From Woeseiaceae bacterium (GTDB lineage Bacteria > Pseudomonadota > Gammaproteobacteria > Steroidobacterales > Woeseiaceae), in assembly GCA_013042375.1 (NCBI GenBank), contig JABDQH010000015.1:1-64000 (forward strand): 64,000 bases of DNA, read 5' to 3'. Below the pieces are notes generated by a model, which was not told the DNA's origin, did not search any database, and saw only the letters and a program-made list of their open reading frames with translations. Shown here piece after piece: positions 51,267 through 60,422 of this stretch; the stretch's first letter is position 1, and each line of letters opens with the position of its first letter. A program made the position numbers and the translations under genes.

Positions 51267-51862
51267 CGATTAGCCAGCCTCGAGCGACGGGGCAGGGCGT
51301 CGCGCCGGTTCTTGCGCCGGCCGTCGATCGTATTCTTCGCGGCGATCGCAAGCGCCAGGCTGAAGAATGCACCCGGGGGCAACACGGCCAGCAGCCAGAC
51401 AAGCGATACGAGCTCCCGGAACGCGCCGATCGCCATCAACAGCAGCGCAAAGCCCGTCCCCATGACGACACCGTCGACGATGCTCGAGCCCACCGGGTTG
51501 CGCGAGGCATACACCTCGGCGCGCGCGACGATGGCGCAGTTGGTCACGATCAGCGGAATGAAGATGCCGAGCGAACGATCGAGCGCCGGAAACCAGGCCT
51601 TGAAGATGAGCTCGGTGCACGTCACGAGGCTGGCGATGATCAGGACGTAGATCGGGATGCGGATCTCGTCGCGAATCCAGCGCCGCGTCGCGGACACGAG
51701 CGCGTTCGATACCACCATCACAGACAGCGTGGCGACGCCGAGCCCGAGCCCGTTGACGAAAGTCGAGGTCACGGCGAGCAGCGGGCACAGGCCGAGGAGC
51801 TGCACGAGCCCCGGATTCTCGTACCAGAGGCCGGTCCTGAAGCGCTCGATCAGCGTCGTCAT
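51263..51862 (-). CDS. rnfE: Rnf/Rsx electron-transport complex subunit E
   Basis: From ATG 51862 the 199-aa membrane protein shows ENPGLVQLLGLCPLLAVTST, SLGIFIPLIVTNCAIVARAE and YASRNPVGSSIVDGVVMGTG, as in RnfE/RsxE. It has about six helices and is a paralogue of RnfA. Its start overlaps the rnfG stop by ATGA and its stop overlaps the nth start. Confidence 0.94.
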   Translation of the reverse strand: MTTLIERFRTGLWYENPGLVQLLGLCPLLAVTSTFVNGLGLGVATLSVMVVSNALVSATRRWIRDEIRIPIYVLIIASLVTCTELIFKAWFPALDRSLGIFIPLIVTNCAIVARAEVYASRNPVGSSIVDGVVMGTGFALLLMAIGAFRELVSLVWLLAVLPPGAFFSLALAIAAKNTIDGRRKNRRDALPRRSRLANR

Positions 51863-52503
51863 TGCTGCAAGGTCTCCTCGTCGTCGGAGGGCGCGGCGAA
51901 CACCGCGTCCGCGTGCACCGCATGGTACTCGAGCGTCTGGCGCACCGCCTTGACGATGGCGCGCGGCGTGACCGAGGCGCCGGTCAGCTGATCGAACGTG
52001 CCGCCGTCGCGCTTGATGCGCCACCCGACGACGTTCGGGTCAGCGAGCGAGCGGCCGTCGAATTGCCGGACCCAGTCGGATTTCGACGTCTCGACCAGGT
52101 CGCCCAGTCCCGGGGTCTCGCGGTGAGCGAGCACGTGTACGCCCGCGATCTCGCCGCCGACGGCGACCCCGACGAGTAACCGGATCGCGCCCGCGTAGCC
52201 ATCGCGCGCGCTGACGACATACAGCGCGGCAACGGGTGACTGCTGCGCATACACGCGATAGACGGTCGCGTCGTCCGAGCCGGGCAGCGCGTGCGGCGCG
52301 GGAATCGTGAGACGAGATTCGCTCACGCCGCTGTCGAAACTCAGGCCGGCAAGAACGGGCTGCAGGCTGCGCTCGAGCCAGGCCTGTTGGTTGGCAGCGA
52401 TACGCTCGTCCGTGACCGTGTAAGTCGCGGCGACCAGCGCCGTGCAAACGGCTGCAATGGCCGCGAGGGTGATGCCGTCGCGCACGATCGATGCCTCAGC
52501 CAC
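51859..52503 (-). CDS. rnfG: Rnf/Rsx complex subunit G (FMN-binding)
   Basis: The 214-aa protein has one N-terminal helix (TLAAIAAVCTALVAATYTVT) and a periplasmic FMN domain ending GGTFDQLTGASVTPRAIVKA. The Thr in ASVT is the expected site of covalent FMN attachment. HRETPGLGDLVETSKSDW is also typical. It overlaps rnfD by 8 nt. Confidence 0.93.
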   Translation of the reverse strand: MAEASIVRDGITLAAIAAVCTALVAATYTVTDERIAANQQAWLERSLQPVLAGLSFDSGVSESRLTIPAPHALPGSDDATVYRVYAQQSPVAALYVVSARDGYAGAIRLLVGVAVGGEIAGVHVLAHRETPGLGDLVETSKSDWVRQFDGRSLADPNVVGWRIKRDGGTFDQLTGASVTPRAIVKAVRQTLEYHAVHADAVFAAPSDDEETLQQ

Positions 52504-53551
52504 GATTCACTGACTCCTCGGCATGACCGACGATGCGTGGCCGGGTGAAGCGATCAATAGCGGGTACGGCCATGTTCATGATCAGCACGGCGAACGCCAC
52601 GCCATCGGCGTAGCTGCCCCAGGTGCGGATGCAATAGATCAGGAGGCCGATGCCGAGACCGTAGATCAGGCGGCCCTTCGGGCTCGTCGCCGCGGACACG
52701 GGATCCGTCGCGATGAAAAACGCGCACAGGATCGTTGCTCCCGCGAACAGGTGGAATCCCGGGCTCGGGTTCGCACCCGGATCGACGAGGTACATGAGCG
52801 TCGCGGGCCCAAGCAGGCCCAGGCCGACGCCGACGGGAATCTGCCAGCGGATGATCTTGCGGATCAGGAGCCAGGCGCCGCCGATGGCGAGAAAATTGCC
52901 GATCCACTCCCAGCCGCGGCCGCCGAAGTCGCCCATGATCGGGTTGGCCCGAATCTCGACGGTTGTCGCCATGTTGTTGAGGCCTGTCTTCATGACGTCC
53001 AGTGGCGTCGCTCGTGCCACGGCATCGAAGGTAAGCGCATCGGGCAGGTTGCCCGTCAACGTAAACGCGAGCGTCTGCACGATCGTCAGGTGCTGATAGT
53101 CGATGTCGCCCATGCGCGGCCCGACCCACAAATTGAGATGCATCGGGAAGGCGACGAGTATGACGACATAGCCGGCCATGGCCGGGTTGAAGATGTTGAA
53201 GCCGAGGCCGCCGTAAAGGTGCTTGGCGACCACGACGGCGAATAGTGCGCCCGTCGCGGTTACCCACCACGGTGTCAGCGACGGTAGCGCAAAGGCGAGC
53301 AGTGCGGCGATGACGAGCGCACTGTAATCGCGCAGCGCGGCTTCCGGCTGGCGGCCGCGCGCCCACATCATGAGTGCTTCGCCAGCGACGGCGAAAATGG
53401 CGGCGACGAGCAGGTTGAACACGAGCCCCGGCCCGAAATACCAGACGTGGACGATAGCGGCCGGCACGAGCGCGCCGAGGACCTGCAGCATCATGGATGC
53501 CACGTCCACGCGGGGCGCCCAGTGCGGAGCATCGCGCCGTTCAAACCTCAT
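52496..53551 (-). CDS. rnfD: Rnf/Rsx complex subunit D
   Basis: The 351-aa membrane protein has about nine helices with RnfD/NqrB motifs: LRDYSALVIAALLAFALPSL, GGLGFNIFNPAMAGYVVILV, and AVARATPLDVMKTGL carrying the FMN-linked Thr. The C-terminal half has FHLFAGATILCAFFIATDPV. It forms part of the ion-translocating membrane core. ATGA overlap with rnfC. Confidence 0.94.
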   Translation of the reverse strand: MRFERRDAPHWAPRVDVASMMLQVLGALVPAAIVHVWYFGPGLVFNLLVAAIFAVAGEALMMWARGRQPEAALRDYSALVIAALLAFALPSLTPWWVTATGALFAVVVAKHLYGGLGFNIFNPAMAGYVVILVAFPMHLNLWVGPRMGDIDYQHLTIVQTLAFTLTGNLPDALTFDAVARATPLDVMKTGLNNMATTVEIRANPIMGDFGGRGWEWIGNFLAIGGAWLLIRKIIRWQIPVGVGLGLLGPATLMYLVDPGANPSPGFHLFAGATILCAFFIATDPVSAATSPKGRLIYGLGIGLLIYCIRTWGSYADGVAFAVLIMNMAVPAIDRFTRPRIVGHAEESVNRG

Positions 53552-55071
53552 GCGCCGTCGTCCTCGTTCTTGTCGCCGCGCTTGCGCGCGAGAATCTCGG
53601 CGATAGCGGCCGGTCCCGCCGCCTTCGCGGTTTCCTTCTGTTGCGCGAGTTCGGCATTGCGCTCGGCGTGCTCGCGTTCGAGCCGTTCATTGCGCGCCTC
53701 GAAGCGTTGACGGGCGCGCTCGGCGCGGGCTTTTTCGTCCGCCAGTTCGCGAATTCGGCCCTTGGCCACGCGAAAGTCGGCCGTCAGCGGGATGTGGCTC
53801 GGGCACACCAGGTCGCAGCACCCGCACTCGATGCAGTCGATCAGGCCGAACTCCCGCAGTTTGTGCTCGTCATCGGCGCAGGCGTACCAGTGGAGCTGTT
53901 GCGGCTGCAGCTGCACGGGGCATACGGCCGCGCACTCGCCGCAGCGCACGCAGGCGAGCTCGGTGCCCGCTTGCGGGGCGTCGTTGAGCACGAGGATGCA
54001 ATTGCTGGCCTTGACGATCGGCACTTCGTCGGTCGAGACGGCCTTGCCCGTCATCGGTCCGCCGATGACCAGGTGCCGGGGATTGTCCCGATAGCCGCCG
54101 GCCCCATCGATCACATCAGCGACCGTCGTGCCGATGCGCGCACGCACGTTGACGGGCGAGGCCACGCCGTCACCGGTGACCGTTGTGATGCGAGAGATCA
54201 GCGGTTCGCCGCGCACGATCCAGTCGTACACGGCCGCCGCCGTTCCGACGTTCTGTACCACGCAGCCGACGTCGGTCGGCAGGCCGCCGCTCGGGACTTC
54301 ACGATTCGTCACGAGCTGCACGAGCTGGTCTTCGCCCCCCGAGGGGTAAATCGTCGGCACCTGCTTGAGGGTAACGCGTTCGTCGCTGGCCGCGGCCAGC
54401 TCTTCGCCGAGACGCCGGATCGCCTCGGGCTTGTCGCTCTCGACGACGATCAGGCAGGCGTCGATGCAGAGCGCGTGCATGAGCACCTGTGCGCCGCCGA
54501 CAATTTCGCCGGCGTGCTGCTGCATCAGCATGTCGTCGCAGCTGATGTAAGGCTCGCACTCCACGCCGTTGAGGATCAGGTAATCCGCCTGCATCGCGCG
54601 TGCCTGCATGAGCTTCTGCGCGGTCGGGAATACGGCGCCACCCAGGCCGACGATACCGCCGTCCAGAATACGCAGCAGCAGGTCGGCGGGCGGCATCGCA
54701 CGATAGTCGCCGCTGCTCCAGGGCGGGAAGGCCTCATCGTGACCGTCCGTTGCGACGATGATGCACGGCGCCTTGTCGCCGAAGCGGCGGGACACGGGCC
54801 ATTGTTCGATCGCGACGACAGTGCCCGACGACGAGGCATGAACGGGTGCGCCCATTTCGCCATCGGGTTCGGCGACGACCTGTCCCTTGAGGACGCGGTC
54901 GCCGATGCTCACTACAGGCTGCGCCGGTTCGCCAGCGTGCTGTTGCAGGGGCAGCATGAGCTGGGCGGGCAGCGGGATGTCGGTGATCGCCGAAGCCGTC
55001 GATTCCTGCTTGTGCGCCGCGAGGCGCAGACCGCCGTGCAGTTTGCCGAGATCGTAGGTCGGGGCGCTCAT
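53548..55071 (-). CDS. rnfC: Rnf/Rsx complex subunit C (NADH/FMN, 2x[4Fe-4S])
   Basis: From ATG 55071 the 507-aa protein has the RnfC N-terminal region (KLHGGLRLAAHKQES), the Gly-rich NADH-binding stretch GIVGLGGAVFPTAQKL, ILNGVECEPYISCDDMLMQ, and two ferredoxin-like sites: CVRCGECAAVCPVQLQP and CIECGCCDLVCPSHIPL. The C-terminus is a charged, helical Ala/Glu/Arg tail (EKARAERARQRFEARNERLE), shorter than the repeat-rich tail of E. coli RsxC. The start overlaps the rnfB stop by ATGA. Confidence 0.95.
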   Translation of the reverse strand: MSAPTYDLGKLHGGLRLAAHKQESTASAITDIPLPAQLMLPLQQHAGEPAQPVVSIGDRVLKGQVVAEPDGEMGAPVHASSSGTVVAIEQWPVSRRFGDKAPCIIVATDGHDEAFPPWSSGDYRAMPPADLLLRILDGGIVGLGGAVFPTAQKLMQARAMQADYLILNGVECEPYISCDDMLMQQHAGEIVGGAQVLMHALCIDACLIVVESDKPEAIRRLGEELAAASDERVTLKQVPTIYPSGGEDQLVQLVTNREVPSGGLPTDVGCVVQNVGTAAAVYDWIVRGEPLISRITTVTGDGVASPVNVRARIGTTVADVIDGAGGYRDNPRHLVIGGPMTGKAVSTDEVPIVKASNCILVLNDAPQAGTELACVRCGECAAVCPVQLQPQQLHWYACADDEHKLREFGLIDCIECGCCDLVCPSHIPLTADFRVAKGRIRELADEKARAERARQRFEARNERLEREHAERNAELAQQKETAKAAGPAAIAEILARKRGDKNEDDGA

Positions 55072-55550
55072 GGCAACGGCCTCATCGTGATGCAGTCGAC
55101 CGGGCAGGGCGCGAGGCACAGCTCGCAGCCCGTGCACTCGCTCTCGATGACCGTGTGCATGTATTGATGCGCACCCACGATCGCGTCGACGGGGCACGCA
55201 TTGCGGCAATGGAAACAGCCGATGCACGCGCTCTCGTCGATGACCGCGACGGCCGGGGCCGCGAACTCGGCGAGCGGCAGGGCTTCGCGTCCGAGCAGGT
55301 GCGCGAGCCGCCGGATGGTGGCGTCACCCCCGGGTGGACACAGGTTGATATCCGCCGTGCCCTCGACGACGGCCGCCGCATAAGGGCGGCAGCCGGGATA
55401 GCCGCACTGCGCGCATTGCGTCTGCGGCAACAGGTCATTGACCTGCTCCACGACATCGCCCTCTGTCGGCGGAAGGCGCCGGTGTGCGACGCCCAGCGCA
55501 ATGCCTGCGGCGAGCGCGACGATCGTGATCGTGACGACGGCGATCCACAT
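55068..55550 (-). CDS. rnfB: Rnf/Rsx complex subunit B (Fe-S)
   Basis: The 160-aa protein has an N-terminal membrane helix, the RnfB cluster region TQCAQCGYPGCRPYAAAV with a fourth Cys in NLCPPGG, and two [4Fe-4S] sites: CIGCFHCRNACPVDAI and CTGCELCLAPCPVDCI. It accepts or donates electrons from ferredoxin at the cytoplasmic face. It lies 9 nt after rnfA. Confidence 0.95.
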   Translation of the reverse strand: MWIAVVTITIVALAAGIALGVAHRRLPPTEGDVVEQVNDLLPQTQCAQCGYPGCRPYAAAVVEGTADINLCPPGGDATIRRLAHLLGREALPLAEFAAPAVAVIDESACIGCFHCRNACPVDAIVGAHQYMHTVIESECTGCELCLAPCPVDCITMRPLP

Positions 55551-55559
55551 ACGATCCCG

Positions 55560-56141
55560 TCACGGCCTCGCCATGCCGGCGAACCCCATGAACGCCAGCG
55601 ACATGATGCCGGCCGTCATGAGCGCAATGGCCGTGCCGCGAAACGGCGCGGGCACGTCCGCCGCTTCGAGCCGTTCGCGGATAGCGGCGAATACCACGAG
55701 GACGAGCGCGAACCCGCCCGCGGCGCCGACGCCATAAACGAGGGACTCCGCGAAGCCCTGCGACGCCTGCACGTTGAGCAGGGCAACGCCGAGAACGGCG
55801 CAATTGGTCGCAATGAGCGGGATGTAGATGCCGAGCACCTGGTCGAGCAGCGGGCTGATGCGGCGCACCATGATCTCCGTGAACTGAACGCTCGCCGCGA
55901 TGACCAGTATGAAAGCCACGGTGCGCAGGTATTCGAGATCGAGTGGCACGAGCACGTAACGGTGCAGCAGGTAGGCCGATGCCGAGGACAGCGTGAGCAC
56001 GAAGGCCGTCGCCAGCGACATCCCCATCGCGGCCTCGAGATTGCGGGATACGCCGAGGAACGGGCACAGGCCCAGGAAGCGCACCAGCACGAAATTGTTG
56101 ACCAGCACCGTGCCGACGAGGATGACGAACAGGTCGCTCAT
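55560..56141 (-). CDS. rnfA: Rnf/Rsx complex subunit A
   Basis: The 193-aa membrane protein begins [20 protein letters not shown], followed by [18 protein letters not shown] and [18 protein letters not shown], diagnostic for RnfA/RsxA. It is the first gene of the rnfABCDGE-nth-DUF1841 operon, 36 nt after the metG stop on the same strand. Rnf couples ferredoxin:NAD electron transfer to ion translocation. Rsx in E. coli also resets SoxR, but no soxR is in the window. Confidence 0.95.
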   Translation of the reverse strand: MSDLFVILVGTVLVNNFVLVRFLGLCPFLGVSRNLEAAMGMSLATAFVLTLSSASAYLLHRYVLVPLDLEYLRTVAFILVIAASVQFTEIMVRRISPLLDQVLGIYIPLIATNCAVLGVALLNVQASQGFAESLVYGVGAAGGFALVLVVFAAIRERLEAADVPAPFRGTAIALMTAGIMSLAFMGFAGMARP

Positions 56142-56177
56142 CCACGCATTGTAAGGATTACGGTCCGGCGTGGGGAA

Positions 56178-58181
56178 TTACTTGACGCGCATACCGGGCG
56201 CGGCGCCGTCGTCGGGCGACAGCAGGAAGATGTCCTCGCCACCCGGGCCTGCGGCCAGCACCATGCCTTCCGAAACGCCGAAACGCATCTTGCGCGGCGC
56301 GAGGTTGGCGACGACGATGACATGACGCCCTTCGAGCTCTGCGGGATCGTAAGCGGCCTTGATGCCCGCGAATACCTGGCGACGACCGTCGCCCAGGTCG
56401 AGCGTCAGCGCGAGCAGCTTGTCAGCGCCCTCCACGGGTTCGGCTTGCTCGATGCGCGCGATACGCAGGTCGACTTTCATGAAGTCGTCGATGCTGATGT
56501 ACTCGTCGTCGACCGCGGCCGGCGCCGGCGCGTTTTGTTTCGATTGTTCCACCATCTTCTCCACCTGGGACGCCTCGACGCGCATAAGTAGCGGTTTGAA
56601 CTTGCGCACCGTTGCGCCGAGTCGCGGGGTGACTGCATCCTGCCACTGCCAGCTGTCCTCACCGAGAAACTCGCGCGTGGCCGCGGCGACCGTCGGAAGG
56701 ACCGGCGCGAGATAGATCATCAGGCTGCGGAACAGGTTGATGCCCTGCGTGCACACGAGCTGCACGTCGGGCAGCCGGTCCTCGTCTTTCGCCATGACCC
56801 AGGGCTTGTGATCGTCAATATAGCGGTTGGCCTTGTCGGCCAGCGCCATGATCAGGCGCATCGCCTTCGAGTACTCGCGCCGCTCGTAGTGGCCGGCGAT
56901 CGTCTCGGATGCATCGGCGACTTGTGCGAACAGCGCCTCGTCAGGCAGCTCGCGCGCGAGTTCGCCATCGAAGCGTTTGTGGATGAAGCCGGCGCAGCGG
57001 CTCGCGATATTGACGAGTTTGCCGACGAGATCGGAGTTGACGCGCGCGACGAAGTCCTCGAGGTTCAGGTCGATGTCCTCGATCGTCGGGCCGAGCTTCG
57101 CGGCGTAGTAGTAGCGCAGGAACTCGGGGTTCAGGTTGTCGAGATAGGTGCGCGCCTTGATGAACGTGCCGCGCGACTTTGACATCTTTTGCCCGTCGAC
57201 GGTGAGAAAGCCGTGCGCAAACACGCTCGTCGGTGTCCGGTAGCCCGACCCATTGAGCACCGCCGGCCAGAACAGCGTGTGGAAGTACATGATGTCCTTG
57301 CCGATGAAGTGGTACAGCTCGGCGTCGCTTCCGGCCGCCCAGTACTCGTCGAATTCGAGGTCGTCCCGGCGATCGCACAGGTGTTTGAAGCTCGCCATGT
57401 AACCGACCGGTGCGTCCAGCCAGACGTAGAAGTACTTGTCTTGCGTTTCCGGGATACGGAAACCAAAGTAAGGTGCGTCGCGTGAGATATCCCAGTCCTG
57501 CAGACCCGCTTCGAACCATTCCTCGAGCTTGGACACGACGTTCTTGTCCAGCGCCGAGTCGCGCATCCACTGGCGCAGACGATCTTCGTAGTCGCTCAAC
57601 CTGAAGAAGAAGTGCTCGGACTCGCGCTTGACCGGTGTCGTGCCCGACAGGACCGATTTCGGGTCTATCAGCGTTTCCGGCGAAGTTGCCTTGTTGCAGT
57701 TCTCGCAGGCATCGCCGTACTGGTCCTCGGCTTTGCAGTTGGGGCAGGTGCCCATGACGAAACGATCCGGCAGGAACATGCCTTCCCGTTCGTCGTACAT
57801 CTGTTCGATCGTTCGCGAATAGATGTCGCCGCTATCGCGCAGCTTCCTGTACATCGATGCGACCAGCGCCTCGTTCTCAGGCGAATGCGTCGTGTGGTAG
57901 TTGTCGAACCCGATCCCGAAGTCCGCGAAGTCGTTCACGAACTCTTTCGAATAGCCCTCGGTCAGCTCCTCAGGCGTGATGCCTAGCTCGCGGGCTTTGA
58001 GCATGATCGGCGTGCCGTGCGAGTCCGATGCGCATACGTAGATACAGTCGTGCCCGCGCAGTTTCTGAAAGCGCACCCAGATGTCGGTCTGGATATACTC
58101 GACGAGATGGCCCATATGCGGCGAGCCGTTAGCATACGGCAGGGCGCTCGTAACGAGGATCTTTCGGCGGCTGTCGGACAT
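56178..58181 (-). CDS. metG: Methionyl-tRNA synthetase
   Basis: The 667-aa class I synthetase has the HIGH-type motif in [17 protein letters not shown], the zinc-knuckle cysteines [17 protein letters not shown], and the KMSKS loop ([12 protein letters not shown]). A C-terminal dimerisation/tRNA-binding domain begins [20 protein letters not shown]. Length is normal for the E. coli-type enzyme. The gene lies 36 nt before rnfA and is probably cotranscribed with it. In enterobacteria metG is divergent from mrp; here the pil/kinase genes separate them. Confidence 0.97.
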   Translation of the reverse strand: MSDSRRKILVTSALPYANGSPHMGHLVEYIQTDIWVRFQKLRGHDCIYVCASDSHGTPIMLKARELGITPEELTEGYSKEFVNDFADFGIGFDNYHTTHSPENEALVASMYRKLRDSGDIYSRTIEQMYDEREGMFLPDRFVMGTCPNCKAEDQYGDACENCNKATSPETLIDPKSVLSGTTPVKRESEHFFFRLSDYEDRLRQWMRDSALDKNVVSKLEEWFEAGLQDWDISRDAPYFGFRIPETQDKYFYVWLDAPVGYMASFKHLCDRRDDLEFDEYWAAGSDAELYHFIGKDIMYFHTLFWPAVLNGSGYRTPTSVFAHGFLTVDGQKMSKSRGTFIKARTYLDNLNPEFLRYYYAAKLGPTIEDIDLNLEDFVARVNSDLVGKLVNIASRCAGFIHKRFDGELARELPDEALFAQVADASETIAGHYERREYSKAMRLIMALADKANRYIDDHKPWVMAKDEDRLPDVQLVCTQGINLFRSLMIYLAPVLPTVAAATREFLGEDSWQWQDAVTPRLGATVRKFKPLLMRVEASQVEKMVEQSKQNAPAPAAVDDEYISIDDFMKVDLRIARIEQAEPVEGADKLLALTLDLGDGRRQVFAGIKAAYDPAELEGRHVIVVANLAPRKMRFGVSEGMVLAAGPGGEDIFLLSPDDGAAPGMRVK

Positions 58182-58215
58182 GGGGCGCGATTATGCCAGC
58201 ATTCGGGCCTTATTA

Positions 58216-58246
58216 TCCCGCTTGTCGGGGGAAGGCCCTCCCACAG
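58216..58246. repeat. REP-like palindromic element between the PilT-family gene and metG
   Basis: The segment TCCCGCTTGTCGGGGGAAGG then CCCTCCCACAG ends in the CTCCCACA sequence typical of REP elements. Its bases 58231-58244 are the exact inverse complement of 42393-42406 in the aceF linker. It occupies most of the 70-nt intergenic gap and could act as a transcription attenuator or transcript-stability element. Confidence 0.7.
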
Positions 58247-58251
58247 CTTGT

Positions 58252-59313
58252 CTAATCCATGTCCCTGACTTCTTCGAACCTGATCTTGTTGTTGGCCTGC
58301 AGGTAGGCTTCCTTGCCCGACACCCAGCCCTTTTCCACGAGGTCCATCAGGGCGCTGTCCATCGACTTCATGCCGACGCTGCCGCCGGCCTGGATCGCGG
58401 TCTCGAGCTGGTCGATCTTGCCCTGGCGAATCAGGTTCGCCACGGCCGGCGTGTTAATCATGATCTCGAGGGCCGCCGCCCGGCCGGGCTCGTGAATCGT
58501 CGGCAGTAGCTGCTGCGAGACGACGCCCCGCAACGAGGTCGAGATCATCGTGCGAATGTGGGCCTGCTTGTCGGCCGGGAAGGAATTGATGATGCGGTCC
58601 ACCGTCGCCGCGGCCCCGTTGGTGTGCAGCGTGCCCATAACGAGAATGCCCATCTCGGCCGCGGTCACGGCGATACTGATGGTCTCGAGGTCGCGCATTT
58701 CACCGACGAGGATGACGTCGGGGTCCTCGCGCAGGGCCGAATTCAGTGCCTCGGCGAAATTCGGGCTGTGCACACCGACCTCGCGCTGGCTGACGAGACA
58801 GCCTTTGGGCTGGTGCACGAACTCGATCGGGTCTTCGATCGTCAGGATGTGGCCCTTCAGGCGCCGGTTCATCTCGTCGATCATCGCGGCCAGCGTCGTC
58901 GACTTGCCCGAACCGGTCTTGCCGGTGACCAGGATCATGCCTTGTGTACTGCGGCACAGCTGTTCCACGACCTTGGGCATGTTGAGATCTTCGAGGCTCA
59001 GCGCCGTCGACGGGATCGCGCGGAAAATCGCGCCGATGCCGTTGATGTGTCGGAACGCATTGACGCGGAAGCGGGAAACGTCCTCGATCTCGTAGGCAAA
59101 GTCGGCTGCGTCCTGCCGCTCGAAGGTCCGCTGTGCGGCGCCGTCCATGATCTCGTAAATGGCTTCCTGCACGAAGTCTGTTTCCAGTTGCTGGTCGTTG
59201 ATCGTCTGCAACTGCCCGTGGATACGCGCCCGCGCCGGGTCGCCCGACACGAAGTGCAGGTCCGACGCCTTGCTCTTGAGCGCCCCGATGAGAAATTCGT
59301 TGATCTTCGGCAT
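58252..59313 (-). CDS. PilT/PilU-family type IV pilus retraction ATPase (second copy)
   Basis: The 353-aa GspE/PilT-class ATPase has Walker A GKTGSGKST (residues 131-139), the Asp box ILTIEDPIEFVHQPKGCLV, Walker B DPDVILVGEMRDLETI and the His box MGTLHTNGAAATVDRII. It powers pilus disassembly at the inner membrane. Only 4 nt separate it from the first PilT-like gene. By position it would be PilU, but the motif LREDPDVILVGEMRD is closer to PilT than to Pseudomonas PilU, so no symbol is given. Confidence 0.88.
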   Translation of the reverse strand: MPKINEFLIGALKSKASDLHFVSGDPARARIHGQLQTINDQQLETDFVQEAIYEIMDGAAQRTFERQDAADFAYEIEDVSRFRVNAFRHINGIGAIFRAIPSTALSLEDLNMPKVVEQLCRSTQGMILVTGKTGSGKSTTLAAMIDEMNRRLKGHILTIEDPIEFVHQPKGCLVSQREVGVHSPNFAEALNSALREDPDVILVGEMRDLETISIAVTAAEMGILVMGTLHTNGAAATVDRIINSFPADKQAHIRTMISTSLRGVVSQQLLPTIHEPGRAAALEIMINTPAVANLIRQGKIDQLETAIQAGGSVGMKSMDSALMDLVEKGWVSGKEAYLQANNKIRFEEVRDMD

Positions 59314-59317
59314 AAGC

Positions 59318-60418
59318 TCAGCCCGCCGCGCCGCCCGGATCGATGGCCGGCAGCAATCCGGTATCGGTGACGAAGCGCTGAAATTTCTTTTTCTCGTTGG
59401 CGAAGCGGATCGCGTCGTCGGGATCGATTTCCTTGTTGTTGATCGCCTCGAGCAGCGCCGAATCCATGAGCTGCATCCCCTGGTCCCTGCCCATCTGCAG
59501 CTGCGATGAGATCTGATGCGTCTGATCCGTGGTGATCAACTTCGCGATGGCGCGATTGTTGACGAGGATCTCGAGTACGGCACGGCGCCCGCGTCCATCC
59601 GGGGTCTTGACGAGAACCTGCGTCACGACGGCTTTGAGGCTCATGGAGAGAAAGCCCTTGGTCTGTTCGCGCAGTTCGCCGGGCAGGGCGTCGATGATGC
59701 GATCGATGGTCTTGACCGCGCCGGTCGTGTGCAATGTTCCGAGTACGAGGTGCCCGGTCTCCGCGGCCGTCATCGCCATCGAGATGGTCTCGGCGTCGCG
59801 CAGCTCGCCGACCAGAATAACGTCGGGATCCTCGCGCATCGCGGAGCGCACGCCGTCGGCGAAGCTCGTCACATGTGTGCCGACTTCGCGCTGGATGATC
59901 TGGCTCTGCTTCGACGGGTGCACGAACTCGATCGGGTCCTCGAGACTGATGATGTTCAGGCTGCGGGTCTCGTTGAGGTGGTCGATCATCGCGGCGAGTG
60001 TCGTCGACTTGCCCGTTCCGGTGCTGCCCGTCACGAGCACCATGCCCTGGTGGTAGTCACAAAAATCCTTGAGCGCCGGCGGCATGTTCAGCTGCTCGAG
60101 TGTGGGGACATCGCCGGGGATGTAGCGGAAGACGGCGCCGATTCCCGTTGCCTTGCGGAATACGTTGACGCGAAACCGTCCGCTCTCCTCGCCGACGTAG
60201 GAAAAGTCGATATCATGGCCTTCGAGGAGCATGTCCTTTTGCTTGGCCGTCAGGATCTCGAGCAGATAGGTTTCAAGTTCGGTGTCGGTAAGCTCGCGGA
60301 ACTTGATGGGCCGCAGGTCACCGTTCATGCGCAGCATCGGCGGCACGCCGACGGCGAGGTGCACGTCGGAGCAGCCCTGCGCCAGGCCTAGTTTGAGAAA
60401 TGCGTCTATACGTGCCAT
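59318..60418 (-). CDS. pilT: Twitching motility retraction ATPase PilT-like (first copy)
   Basis: The 366-aa ATPase begins with the PilT N-terminal region (LAQGCSDVHLAVGVPPMLRM). It has Walker A GSTGTGKST (131-139), the Asp box IISLEDPIEFVHPSKQSQI, Walker B DPDVILVGELRDAETIS and the His box LGTLHTTGAVKTIDRII. It drives type IV pilus retraction. The start lies 4 nt after the HEAT-kinase stop and the stop is 4 nt before the second PilT-like gene, so all three are one operon. Confidence 0.88.
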   Translation of the reverse strand: MARIDAFLKLGLAQGCSDVHLAVGVPPMLRMNGDLRPIKFRELTDTELETYLLEILTAKQKDMLLEGHDIDFSYVGEESGRFRVNVFRKATGIGAVFRYIPGDVPTLEQLNMPPALKDFCDYHQGMVLVTGSTGTGKSTTLAAMIDHLNETRSLNIISLEDPIEFVHPSKQSQIIQREVGTHVTSFADGVRSAMREDPDVILVGELRDAETISMAMTAAETGHLVLGTLHTTGAVKTIDRIIDALPGELREQTKGFLSMSLKAVVTQVLVKTPDGRGRRAVLEILVNNRAIAKLITTDQTHQISSQLQMGRDQGMQLMDSALLEAINNKEIDPDDAIRFANEKKKFQRFVTDTGLLPAIDPGGAAG

Positions 60419-60422
60419 TCGG

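Noticed and set aside
53497-55167. Plus-strand open frame (556 codons) opposite rnfC
   Set aside because: It is antisense to an unambiguous RnfC with Fe-S motifs and has no motif of its own.
59529-60056. Plus-strand frame opposite pilT
   Set aside because: Ser/Arg-rich antisense frame without motifs.
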